A DNA stretch of 42,302 bases from Acidobacteriota bacterium (GTDB lineage: Bacteria > Acidobacteriota > Terriglobia > Terriglobales > Acidobacteriaceae): contig JAKAFB010000024.1 of assembly GCA_021818105.1 (NCBI GenBank), positions 1 to 42,302 of the forward strand, in the 5' to 3' direction. Position 1 is the stretch's first letter; each line of letters starts with the position of its first letter. The translations under genes were made by a program, and so were the position numbers. The notes beneath the pieces are model-generated. The model was given only the letters and a program-made list of their open reading frames with translations, was not told the origin of the DNA and did not search any database. This document shows, one piece after another, positions 10,361 through 18,891 of the stretch.

Positions 10361-10383
10361 CGGGCAGGGAACTCGCCTGCCCG
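10361..10383 (+). terminator. GC-rich hairpin after the M48 protease gene
   Basis: Perfect 8-bp inverted repeat CGGGCAGG/CCTGCCCG with a 7-base loop, nine bases after the stop codon. There is no U-tract, so it may be a Rho-assisted terminator or an mRNA-stabilising hairpin. The rest of the 268-bp gap to the next gene shows no other recognisable element. Confidence 0.45.
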
Positions 10384-10621
10384 CACCATCCGTTCCAACA
10401 ACCCAACCTCTTGGGGCTGGACTTGCCGCCTGCCCAACGGGCTGGGTTATGCCTCGTTGCCACCCGTCTTGAGTCCCGTACCCGGTTTCGCCATTTCCTG
10501 CAATTTCCGGTTTATTTGCCTGAAACTCCTTGAATTGGCGGTTCAATCCGCGTTATATACAGGACTACCGGCTCACGGCCGGAATCATCGCCTGCGGGCC
10601 TCCGCCCTCAGGAGGTAAACC

Positions 10622-10891
10622 ATGCGCCACTCCGCAGTCCGCTCTAATCTGCTCGTCCCTGAAGTCCGCGAAGTCATGGACATCCGCCAGGCCTCCGACT
10701 ACCTCGGCATCTCGCCCGACACCCTCTACAAATACGCATCCGAGGGCTTCGTCCCTGCCTTCAAGCTCGGCAACCGCTGGCGCTTCAAGCGCTCCCGCCT
10801 CGACGAGTGGATGGACCGCCAGTCCGACCAGCGCACCGCCGAAGCCGAGCCCGACACCACCCAGAAGAAGCCCGTCAAGCCCGCGCTTTAG
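10622..10891 (+). CDS. Small excisionase/MerR-type helix-turn-helix DNA-binding protein
   Basis: An 89-residue protein whose middle (about 18-70) is the HTH_17/excisionase-family winged helix: MDIRQASDYLGISPDTLYKYASEGFVPAFKLGNRWRF-type sequence, with a recognition helix followed by the small wing and SRLDEWM. The C-terminus is a charged, Lys/Pro-rich tail. A perfect AGGAGG precedes the ATG by six bases. Small proteins of this family include phage excisionases and BldC-like chromosomal regulators. With no integrase or att site nearby, a chromosomal regulator is more likely than a prophage remnant. It precedes the M24 peptidase and acetyl-CoA carboxylase genes in the same direction. Target genes unknown. 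Confidence 0.86.
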   Translation: MRHSAVRSNLLVPEVREVMDIRQASDYLGISPDTLYKYASEGFVPAFKLGNRWRFKRSRLDEWMDRQSDQRTAEAEPDTTQKKPVKPAL

Positions 10892-10970
10892 CCTTACGTC
10901 GCGCAGTGTGGACAGATGTACCCTACTGCCAGATCCCTGAATCCCGCCCCGCCGTGATATATCTTTCCGG

Positions 10971-12062
10971 GTGGAACACTTGCGCCGTATCGGTCAACTT
11001 CGTCGCCGCATGACCCGCACAGGCTTGCAGGGCCTGATCGTCACCCATCTTCCTGATCTCCGCTATCTCTCCGGCTTCACCGGCTCCAGCGCCGCGCTGG
11101 CCGTCACGCGCCGCACCGCGCGCCTCTTTACCGATGGCCGCTACACCACGCAGGCCAAGGAGGAAGTGAAGAGCGCACAGGTTGAGATTGTCTCCGGCCC
11201 GCCTGCCGTAGCCGCCGTCCAGTGGCTCGCCGCCCAGCCTGGCGTTGACTTCGCCGGCTTCGACCCCGCCTTTACCACCGTCGCTGACCTGGCCCGCTGG
11301 AAGGCAGCCCTGCCCTCGCGCCTACGCCGCAGCTTGCTCTCCGCCATTGCCGCTCCGCTCGTAGAGCCCCTACGCCTGGTCAAGGATGAAGAGGAGCTTG
11401 CCATCATGAAGGAGGCGGCCCAGCTCGGTTGCGCACTCTTTGACCACATCCTCACCTTCCTCCGCCCCGGTCTCAGAGAAATTGAGGTCGCCGCCGAGCT
11501 CGAGCATCAGGCACGCCTTCTCGGCGCAGAGGGCATGTCGTTTGACACCATCGTCGCCTCCGGCCCCCGCTCTGCCCTGCCTCATGGCCACGCCACACAG
11601 GCGCGCCTCCCTCGCAGAGGCTTCCTGACCCTCGACTTCGGTATAATCCTCAAGGGTTACTGCTCAGACATGACCCGAACCATACACTTCGGTACGCCTA
11701 AGGCACAGGAGCGCGACGCCTATCAGGCCGTACTGGAAGCGCAGCAGGCCGCCGTCGCAGCTGTCAGCGCCGGTGTCCGTTGCGAGGAGGTTGATGAAGC
11801 AGCCCGCGGCGTTCTCCGCCGCGCCGGACTGGCTGATGCTTTTACACACTCCACCGGCCACGGGGTCGGCCTGGAGATTCATGAGTCGCCACGCGTCGGC
11901 GCCGGTCAAACTGCCCGGCTCCTTCCCGGCATGGTCATTACCATTGAGCCCGGCATCTATCTCCCGGGCAGGTTCGGCATCCGGATTGAAGACATGGTGG
12001 CGGTAAACCGTAACGGAGGCCAGGTGCTCACTCCCGCGCCTAAGGCACTCATCGAGCTGTGA
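10971..12062 (+). CDS. M24-family Xaa-Pro peptidase
   Basis: A 363-residue metallopeptidase of the pita-bread fold, Xaa-Pro aminopeptidase/dipeptidase type, which trims proline-containing peptides in the cytoplasm. The N-terminal creatinase-like domain (about 1-130) starts with DLRYLSGFTGSSAAL. The catalytic domain carries the dinuclear metal ligands in LDFGIILKGYCSDMTR, GHGVGLEIHE, ITIEPGIY and GIRIEDMVAV. The GTG at 10971 is used; ATG at 11010 is the alternative. No Shine-Dalgarno is evident, and a TATATC hexamer ends eight bases before the GTG, so the transcript may be leaderless. accB follows after 41 bp. The order peptidase-accB-accC resembles the peptidase-efp-accB-accC cluster of Firmicutes without efp. 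Confidence 0.92.
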   Translation: MEHLRRIGQLRRRMTRTGLQGLIVTHLPDLRYLSGFTGSSAALAVTRRTARLFTDGRYTTQAKEEVKSAQVEIVSGPPAVAAVQWLAAQPGVDFAGFDPAFTTVADLARWKAALPSRLRRSLLSAIAAPLVEPLRLVKDEEELAIMKEAAQLGCALFDHILTFLRPGLREIEVAAELEHQARLLGAEGMSFDTIVASGPRSALPHGHATQARLPRRGFLTLDFGIILKGYCSDMTRTIHFGTPKAQERDAYQAVLEAQQAAVAAVSAGVRCEEVDEAARGVLRRAGLADAFTHSTGHGVGLEIHESPRVGAGQTARLLPGMVITIEPGIYLPGRFGIRIEDMVAVNRNGGQVLTPAPKALIEL

Positions 12063-12103
12063 CCAAATTCCATCCCGGAACCACCGGGAGAGGCAAGGAT
12101 CGA

Positions 12104-12607
12104 ATGAAACCACAGGATATCCAGGACCTGAAAGAACTCATTGAATTCCTGAAGCAGTACCAGGTCTCCGAATTTGACCTTGATCGCGGAGACATGAAAA
12201 TCCGGCTCAAGTTCGGCCAACCCGAAGGCTCTGCATCCAACGTCTCTGATCTTGCCCGGCTCCTGGCTTCCGTGCCGTCCGCTCCCGCCGCGCATGCCCA
12301 CGGACACGCTGCCACTCCTGCCGTTGTCCCCGCAGCCGCTGCCCCTGCGGCCGACCCAGACGAGGGCCTACACATCGTCAAGTCTCCCATCGTCGGCACC
12401 TATTACGGCTCGCCATCGCCCGGCGCGCCGCCCTTTGTCTCCGTCGGCGATCGCGTCGAAAAGGGGCAGGTGATTTGCATCGTTGAAGCCATGAAGCTCA
12501 TGAACGAGATTGAAGCCGACGCCGCCGGAGAAATCGTCCGCTGCCTCGTCACCAACGGCCAGCCCATCGAGTTCGGCCAGCCACTCTTCTCCATCCGTCA
12601 GAGCTAG
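12104..12607 (+). CDS. accB: Biotin carboxyl carrier protein of acetyl-CoA carboxylase
   Basis: A 167-residue BCCP. The N-terminal region (KPQDIQDLKELIEFLKQYQVSEFDLDRGDMKIRLKF) is the domain that contacts biotin carboxylase, followed by an Ala/Pro-rich hinge (about 60-95). The C-terminal biotinyl domain ends with IVEAMKLMNEIEAD, whose Lys is the biotin attachment site. It carries activated CO2 in the first committed step of fatty-acid synthesis. AAGGA lies just upstream of the ATG at 12104; a longer reading from 12059 would overlap the peptidase stop and adds non-homologous residues. accC follows 150 bp downstream in the same direction, as is usual. Confidence 0.96.
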   Translation: MKPQDIQDLKELIEFLKQYQVSEFDLDRGDMKIRLKFGQPEGSASNVSDLARLLASVPSAPAAHAHGHAATPAVVPAAAAPAADPDEGLHIVKSPIVGTYYGSPSPGAPPFVSVGDRVEKGQVICIVEAMKLMNEIEADAAGEIVRCLVTNGQPIEFGQPLFSIRQS

Positions 12608-12757
12608 TGGAAAATGTCGAGTACGCAATGACAGATATGATGGCGAAGCCAGCGCATCGCACGATTGGACCTCTCATGCAATACGGGCAATCGAGCCATT
12701 CGCCAGCTCCGCTATCACCACCAACCCACGCTGACTCCGCTCTTCAAAGGGAATTGC

Positions 12758-14110
<1,353 letters not shown>

Positions 14111-14149
14111 TTGGCGCGGAAGCACTCCGATGAAGGTGTCATCTTGAGC

Positions 14150-14185
14150 GCCGGGTGTCCCAAGTCTCGATTCTGAGACCTGGGA
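14150..14185. repeat. Palindromic intergenic repeat, copy 1
   Basis: GCCGGGTG is followed by an imperfect palindrome, CCCAaGTCTC then a short loop then GAGACcTGGG. The same ends recur at 14977-15036 on the other side of the methyltransferase gene in the same orientation. This looks like a dispersed intergenic repeat, possibly REP-like, though two copies in one window cannot prove that. Confidence 0.65.
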
Positions 14186-14866
14186 ATGCACAACCCATTT
14201 GCATCCGAGCCGAGTGCAGCCCCGCATGCTATGGTGAAGCAAACCATGCCCACCCTCCAGGAACAATTCGGCCAGATTGACATCTATCTCTTCGACCAGA
14301 TTCTCAAAGGCCGCATCGCGCCCGGCATGCGCATCCTCGACGCAGGTTGCGGCTCCGGCCGCAACCTTGTCTATCTCCTGCGCGAGGGCTATGACGTCTA
14401 CGCCGCCGACACGAATCCCGAGGAAGTGGAGACCGTACGCAACATGGCGCGTTCGCTCGCCGCATCGCTTCCTGCCTCCAACTTTCGCGTCGAGCCCGTC
14501 GAACAGATGTCCTTTCCCGATGCCTTTGCCGACGTGGTCATCAGCAACACCGTCCTCCACTTCGCGCGCGACGACGCTCACTTTGCGGCCATGCTCCGCG
14601 GCACCTTCCGCGCCCTCAAGCCCGGCGGCATCTTCTTCTCCCGCCTCGGCTCCTCCATCGGCATGGAGCACCGCGTCGAGCCCCTCGAAGGCCGCCGCTG
14701 CAAGTCCCCTGACGGCTCCATCCGTTATCTCGTCGATGAAGCCCTTCTTCTCGCTTACACAGAGCGCATGGGCCAGCTCGCAGATCCAATCAAAACCACC
14801 ATCGTCCAGGACCAGCGTGCCATGACCACCTGGGTCGTCCGCAAAGCAGAGCACTCCATGCTCTAA
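14186..14866 (+). CDS. Class I SAM-dependent methyltransferase
   Basis: Up to 226 residues. A Rossmann-type methyltransferase with motif I LDAGCGSGRNLVYLL (about residues 49-63), the acidic residue in DVYAADTNPEE, motif IV DVVISNTVLHFARDD and the post-motif FRALKPGGIFF. This layout (TehB/UbiE-like) methylates small molecules; the substrate cannot be predicted. The start is uncertain: the ATG at 14186 touches the repeat and lacks a Shine-Dalgarno, while ATGs at 14231 and 14246 are in frame and nearer to the conserved QFGQIDIYLFDQ segment. The gene stands between two copies of the same palindromic repeat. Confidence 0.85.
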   Translation: MHNPFASEPSAAPHAMVKQTMPTLQEQFGQIDIYLFDQILKGRIAPGMRILDAGCGSGRNLVYLLREGYDVYAADTNPEEVETVRNMARSLAASLPASNFRVEPVEQMSFPDAFADVVISNTVLHFARDDAHFAAMLRGTFRALKPGGIFFSRLGSSIGMEHRVEPLEGRRCKSPDGSIRYLVDEALLLAYTERMGQLADPIKTTIVQDQRAMTTWVVRKAEHSML

Positions 14867-14976
14867 TGCCCCCTGATCGCCGTGTCAACTCCCTCCATCC
14901 CATCCTTTGTTCCCCGTCCATAAAAAATGGGTGGGAGGCCATAACCCTCATCCTGCACCTTCCAAAAAGTTCTTCT

Positions 14977-15036
14977 GCCGGGTGCCCCAGAGCTTGCCCT
15001 GAGTCTGTCGAAGGATCTCGATTTTGAGACCTGGGA
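14977..15036. repeat. Palindromic intergenic repeat, copy 2 (with inner insertion)
   Basis: Starts with GCCGGGTGCCCCA and ends with CTCGATTTTGAGACCTGGGA, matching copy 1 at 14150-14185. Between the two shared parts is about 25 bp of extra sequence including CCTGAGTCTGTCGAAGG, itself a partly symmetric motif. The shared outer parts are nearly identical despite lying in non-coding DNA. Confidence 0.65.
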
Positions 15037-15221
15037 TCTATACTTCCGGCCAGTGTCAACTTTCTCTCGGCATTGCCCGCCCGCAACCCACTCATTACAC
15101 TTGCCCAAAATCCAGTCGCCACTTTGCAGAACATTTGTCCGCCTTGGCGCACAATGTCTTCATGGCAATCAAAAAACCAAAATCGGTGGAGGTCGCTGTG
15201 GCAGGTATACGCCCGGTCCAT

Positions 15222-15240
15222 CCCCCACCCCTACCCCCCC
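15222..15240 (-). other. Potential G-quadruplex tract upstream of PQQ dehydrogenase
   Basis: The plus strand is CCCCCACCCCTACCCCCCC, so the minus strand has G-runs of 7, 4 and 5 with one- to two-base loops. The seven-G run can supply two G-triplets, giving four tracts in total. It lies about 150 bp upstream of the dehydrogenase start on the template strand. Confidence 0.45.
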
Positions 15241-15392
15241 TTCAATATTTTTGTTTTCCACAAAACGTTTGCCGATAATTTCTTGGACTTGTGAATGAGC
15301 CAGCAGCGCCGTACCGGCAGACACTTCCCACGCTTTGCCTCCGGGTGTAACAATCGCTCCGTTCCTTGCATCCCGGAGAATCTGCTGCCCTC

Positions 15393-17489
15393 ATGTCCCT
15401 GCGTGCGCGCATCCGCCTCTTGGCCCTGTGTTCTCTCGCCGCATCTCCCGTCCTTGCGCAAAGCGGCAACGACTGGCCCGTCTACAACGGCGGATCTGAC
15501 GGCGACCACTACTCCACGCTTTCGCAGATCAATCGCAGTAACGTCGCGCAACTCCAGGTCGCATGGACCTACGACACAGGCGAAAAGGGCAACATGGAGA
15601 CGAATCCGCTGATCGTGGGTCGCACGCTCTACGCCTACACCACCTCGCAAAAAGTCATCGCCCTCGATGCCGCCACCGGCAAGCTCAAATGGAAATTCGA
15701 CACCGGCATCTCAGCCCGCCAGCCCGTCCGCGGCGTCACGTACTGGCCTGATTCTGAAGATGCCGGCAAGCGCCCGCGCATCTTCGCCGGCATCATGAAC
15801 TACCTCTATTGCCTCGACGCCGAAACAGGGAAGCCCGTTCCAACATTCGGCACTGCTGGCCGCATCGACCTCCGCAAGAATCTGCGCGGCGACTACAAAA
15901 CGCAGTCCACCGTCCTCACCACCCCCGGCATCATCTACAAGGACCTCATCATTGTCGGCGGCCGTGACCCCGAAACCCACCCCGCGCCGCCCGGCGACAT
16001 TCGCGCCTACGACGTCCGCACCGGTGCGCTCCGCTGGCGCTTCCGCACTATTCCGCGCCCCGGCGAGTTCGGCTACAAGACGTGGCCACCCAACGCTTGG
16101 AAGACCGCTGGCGCCGCCAACAACTGGGCAGGCATGGCTCTCGATGCGAAGCGCGGCATCGTCTACGTGCCCACCGGCTCCGCCGTCATGGATTTCTACG
16201 GAGGCGACCGCATCGGAGACAATCTCTTTGCCGACACGCTCCTCGCCCTCGATGCCAACACCGGCAAGCGCCTCTGGTACTTCCAGGGCGTGCATCACGA
16301 CATCTGGGATCGCGATTTCCCCTCGCCGCCGGCGCTCTTCACCGTCGAGCGTAACGGCCAGCGCATCGACGCCCTCGCGCAAACCACCAAGCAGGGCTAT
16401 CTCTGGGTCTTCGACCGCGTCACCGGGAAGTCGCTCTTTCCCATTCATGAGCGCCCGTTCCCGCCCAGCGATGTTCCCGGCGAGGTCACCTCACCCACGC
16501 AGCCCGTGCCCGATCTGCCCGAGCCTTTCGCCCGCCAGCGGCTCACGGATGACATGCTCACCACGCGCACGCCCGAGGCACACGAATGGGCTGAAAAAAC
16601 CTTCCGCGAATTCCGCAGCAACGGCCAGTTTGTCCCTCTGGCCGTCGGGAGGCAGACTGTCGTCTTTCCCGGTTTTGACGGCGGCGCCGAGTGGGGAGGC
16701 CCTGCCATCGACCCCACGACCAACGTGCTCTACGTCAACGCCACTGAGATGGCTTGGACCGGCGGCCTTGTCCCCGCCGTGCGCACCGGCAGCGTGGGCG
16801 AGCAAATCTACCAAAGCCAATGCGCCGCCTGCCACGGCATCGATCGCACCGGCGCGCCACCTACATTTCCGTCACTTGTGAACATTGAGAAGCGCCTGCC
16901 CGAATCGAAGATCAAGGCAGCCATCCAGCACGGTTCCGGCCGTATGCCGGCATACCCCAACATCGACAAAGATGAACTTGCCTCGCTTCTCGATTACCTG
17001 CGCACCGGCAACGCCGCCGGAGCAGGCAATGCAATGGCCTCATCGCAGCCTCAGGACAAGTACACCTTCACCGGCTACCGCAAGTTCCTTGACCCAGACG
17101 GCTACCCGGCCATCACGCCGCCTTGGGGCACGCTCAGTGCCATCGACCTCAAGACCGGCAAGTATCTGTGGAAGGTGCCGCTCGGCGAGTATCCCGCGCT
17201 GGCAAAGCAGGGAATGACAAATACCGGCACGGAGAACTATGGCGGCCCGGTCGTGACCGCAGGCGGCGTGCTCTTCATCGGCGCCACCATCTACGACCGC
17301 CGCATCCGCGCCTTCGATTGCACCACCGGCAAGCTGCTCTGGCAGGCGGAGTTGCCCTTTGCCGGCGTGGCAACTCCGTCCACCTACATGGTTGATGGGC
17401 GGCAGTATGTTGTCATCGCCGCGAGCGGCGGCCGCGACCCGAAGGGACCTGCGGGCGGAGCCTACGTCGCCTTTGCGTTGCCGCGATAA
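15393..17489 (+). CDS. Secreted PQQ-dependent dehydrogenase with internal cytochrome c domain
   Basis: About 698 residues. A signal peptide (MSLRARIRLLALCSLAASPVLA) is followed by an eight-bladed quinoprotein propeller beginning DWPVYNGGSDGDHYSTLSQI. A c-type cytochrome domain (about 465-545) is inserted before the last blades: CAACH gives the haem site and GRMPAYP the probable Met ligand. The C-terminal blades (YGGPVVTAGGVLFIGATIYDRRIRAFD, STYMVDGRQYVVIAASGG) are closest in style to membrane glucose dehydrogenases. The enzyme would oxidise a sugar or alcohol in the periplasm and pass electrons from PQQ to its own haem. ATG at 15393 is used because it starts the signal peptide; no strong Shine-Dalgarno is visible. 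PQQ synthesis genes are not in the window. Confidence 0.92.
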   Translation: MSLRARIRLLALCSLAASPVLAQSGNDWPVYNGGSDGDHYSTLSQINRSNVAQLQVAWTYDTGEKGNMETNPLIVGRTLYAYTTSQKVIALDAATGKLKWKFDTGISARQPVRGVTYWPDSEDAGKRPRIFAGIMNYLYCLDAETGKPVPTFGTAGRIDLRKNLRGDYKTQSTVLTTPGIIYKDLIIVGGRDPETHPAPPGDIRAYDVRTGALRWRFRTIPRPGEFGYKTWPPNAWKTAGAANNWAGMALDAKRGIVYVPTGSAVMDFYGGDRIGDNLFADTLLALDANTGKRLWYFQGVHHDIWDRDFPSPPALFTVERNGQRIDALAQTTKQGYLWVFDRVTGKSLFPIHERPFPPSDVPGEVTSPTQPVPDLPEPFARQRLTDDMLTTRTPEAHEWAEKTFREFRSNGQFVPLAVGRQTVVFPGFDGGAEWGGPAIDPTTNVLYVNATEMAWTGGLVPAVRTGSVGEQIYQSQCAACHGIDRTGAPPTFPSLVNIEKRLPESKIKAAIQHGSGRMPAYPNIDKDELASLLDYLRTGNAAGAGNAMASSQPQDKYTFTGYRKFLDPDGYPAITPPWGTLSAIDLKTGKYLWKVPLGEYPALAKQGMTNTGTENYGGPVVTAGGVLFIGATIYDRRIRAFDCTTGKLLWQAELPFAGVATPSTYMVDGRQYVVIAASGGRDPKGPAGGAYVAFALPR

Positions 17490-17578
17490 GGGCAAGGAGA
17501 CGAAACGTTATCGCCATTTATTCGCCTTTTCCACCGCAGGATCGGCTATGCTTGCATTGCAATCCGGAGGTACATTTC

Positions 17579-18082
17579 ATGGATATTCAGAAGGAACTCA
17601 TTGCTGAGTTTGATCGCGAAGCAGCCACCACCCGCAAGATTCTTGCCGCAATTCCCGCCGACGCTGATCTCGGCTGGAAGCCTCACGAAAAATCCATGTC
17701 CCTCGGCCGTCTCGCAGGCCATCTCTGCGAACTGGCAGGGAACTGGGGCATGAGCACCCTCACCACCGACAAACTGGAGATGGTCGCCGGCCAGAAGCAC
17801 GAGCCCTATATTCCCGCCGACACCGCCGCACTCCTCGCCTTCTTCGACCAACAGACCGCAAAGTTGAAGGACGTGCTGGCCAAATTGCCCTTGTCAACGT
17901 GGGATGAAAGCTGGCGCTTTATCATGGGCGGCCAGGTCATCATCAGCGACTCGAAGTTCAGCGTCTGGCGTACCGCGGTGATGAATCACCTGATCCACCA
18001 TCGTGGCCAATTGGGCGTCTACCTGCGCCTGCTCAACAAGAAGGTGCCCGGTACGTATGGACCGTCTGCCGACGAGATGTAA
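17579..18082 (+). CDS. DinB-fold protein
   Basis: A 167-residue four-helix-bundle protein of the DinB/YfiT superfamily. The metal-site histidines expected for the fold are visible as LAGHLCELAG (about residue 44) and MNHLIHHRGQL near residues 137-147, with the family-typical HHRGQLGVYLRLL. Such proteins include bacillithiol- or mycothiol-dependent transferases and many of unknown role. The substrate cannot be predicted. GGAGG precedes the ATG at 17579 by eight bases, which decides the start over an in-frame codon at 17552. The gene follows the PQQ dehydrogenase by 89 bp, without evident functional link. Confidence 0.88.
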   Translation: MDIQKELIAEFDREAATTRKILAAIPADADLGWKPHEKSMSLGRLAGHLCELAGNWGMSTLTTDKLEMVAGQKHEPYIPADTAALLAFFDQQTAKLKDVLAKLPLSTWDESWRFIMGGQVIISDSKFSVWRTAVMNHLIHHRGQLGVYLRLLNKKVPGTYGPSADEM

Positions 18083-18102
18083 GTGAAACAGGAAGGAACA
18101 GC

Positions 18103-18131
18103 AGGGAACAGGGACGCGATCCTTGTTCCCT
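18103..18131 (+). terminator. Hairpin downstream of the DinB-fold gene
   Basis: AGGGAACA and TGTTCCCT form an 8-bp perfect stem that extends inward through G-T and GGA/TCC pairs to a five-base CGCGA loop. No U-tract follows. It lies 20 bp after the stop codon and is a plausible factor-dependent terminator or 3'-end protector. Confidence 0.5.
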
Positions 18132-18171
18132 CAATCTGACAAGAGACAGCCTTTCCTTTTAACCTGACCGC

Positions 18172-18813
18172 ATGGCTTTTTCTTTTCCGCTGATTTATCC
18201 GATTCTTGATTCCTCCACGCTTCCCGCCACAGGCCGAGCCGAGTTCCTGCACCGGCTGGGCGGTTCGCTGGCTGAGGCGGGCGTGACGCTGCTTGAGTAC
18301 CGCAACAAGACCGGTTCCGCCGCCGAATTGCTCGCCGACGCAGCTGTCCTGCGCGCTGCGCTGCCCGCCAGCTGCGTCAAACTCATCCTCGACGACCGTG
18401 CGGACCTTGTTGCGGCCACCGGCTTTGACGGCGTCCATGTCGATGCAGGCGACCTGTCGCCCGCCGAGGCCCGCTGTATTCTCGGCTCCGACCGCATCGT
18501 CGGCACCTTCGGCGGCAGCGATACGCTCCTGCCGGGCATTCTCGACGCGCCCGCTGACTACCTCGCCATCGGCCCCGTTTTTCCCACCACCACCAAGCAA
18601 ACCGCCAAAGCGCCCATTGGTGTGGAAGGGGTGCGCCGTCTCCGCGCCCAGGCGGGCCCTGATGCTGTTCTCGTCGCCGCCGCAGGCATCACGCTGGACA
18701 CCGCCGCCGCCGTACTCGCCGCTGGGGCCACCACCGTCGCCGTATCCGCAGCCATCTTCCATTCCGAAGACCCGGCAGCCGAGTTCCGCAGCTGGTTGCG
18801 GCAGCTTGGCTGA
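18172..18813 (+). CDS. thiE: Thiamine-phosphate synthase
   Basis: A 213-residue TIM-barrel protein that joins hydroxymethylpyrimidine diphosphate to carboxythiazole phosphate. Motifs are LLEYRNKT (family QLREK-type pyrophosphate site), LILDDRADLVAATGFDGVHVDAGDLSPAEAR, DYLAIGPVFPTTTK and VAAAGI. The early GTFGGS replaces the more usual VGxS(A/T)H-like loop, a mild divergence. It is an isolated thi gene: no TPP riboswitch and no other thiamine genes are adjacent. No clear Shine-Dalgarno precedes the ATG at 18172; the next in-frame starts would cut into the first beta strand. Confidence 0.9.
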   Translation: MAFSFPLIYPILDSSTLPATGRAEFLHRLGGSLAEAGVTLLEYRNKTGSAAELLADAAVLRAALPASCVKLILDDRADLVAATGFDGVHVDAGDLSPAEARCILGSDRIVGTFGGSDTLLPGILDAPADYLAIGPVFPTTTKQTAKAPIGVEGVRRLRAQAGPDAVLVAAAGITLDTAAAVLAAGATTVAVSAAIFHSEDPAAEFRSWLRQLG

Positions 18814-18891
18814 TATGCTTCATCGCACCGGGCCCATTCAAGCGCGAAAGGGCAAGACAACCATCCGCTCCATCGGGTACAACCTAGCAAG

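Larger units (their letters stand above)
14867..15392. other. 526-bp intergenic region with repeat and C-rich tract
   Basis: No open frame here looks coding. The region holds repeat copy 2 (14977-15036), an extremely C-rich tract (15222-15240) and an A/T-rich stretch with GTTTTCCACAAAAC (15253-15266). It should include the promoter of the PQQ dehydrogenase gene at its right end, but no -10/-35 pair stands out. Confidence 0.5.

Noticed and set aside
9315..10463. 382-codon minus-strand frame opposite the M48 protease gene
   Set aside because: Same explanation: an antisense shadow of a GC-rich gene with a clear HEVAH protease on the other strand.
10622..10891. Excisionase-like protein as evidence of a prophage
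   Set aside because: No integrase, phage structural genes or att repeats are present; neighbours are housekeeping genes.
14165..14184. CTGAGACCTGG in the repeat as part of a TPP riboswitch
   Set aside because: The second conserved TPP element is missing, the sequence occurs in a repeat, and the downstream gene is a methyltransferase, not a thiamine gene.
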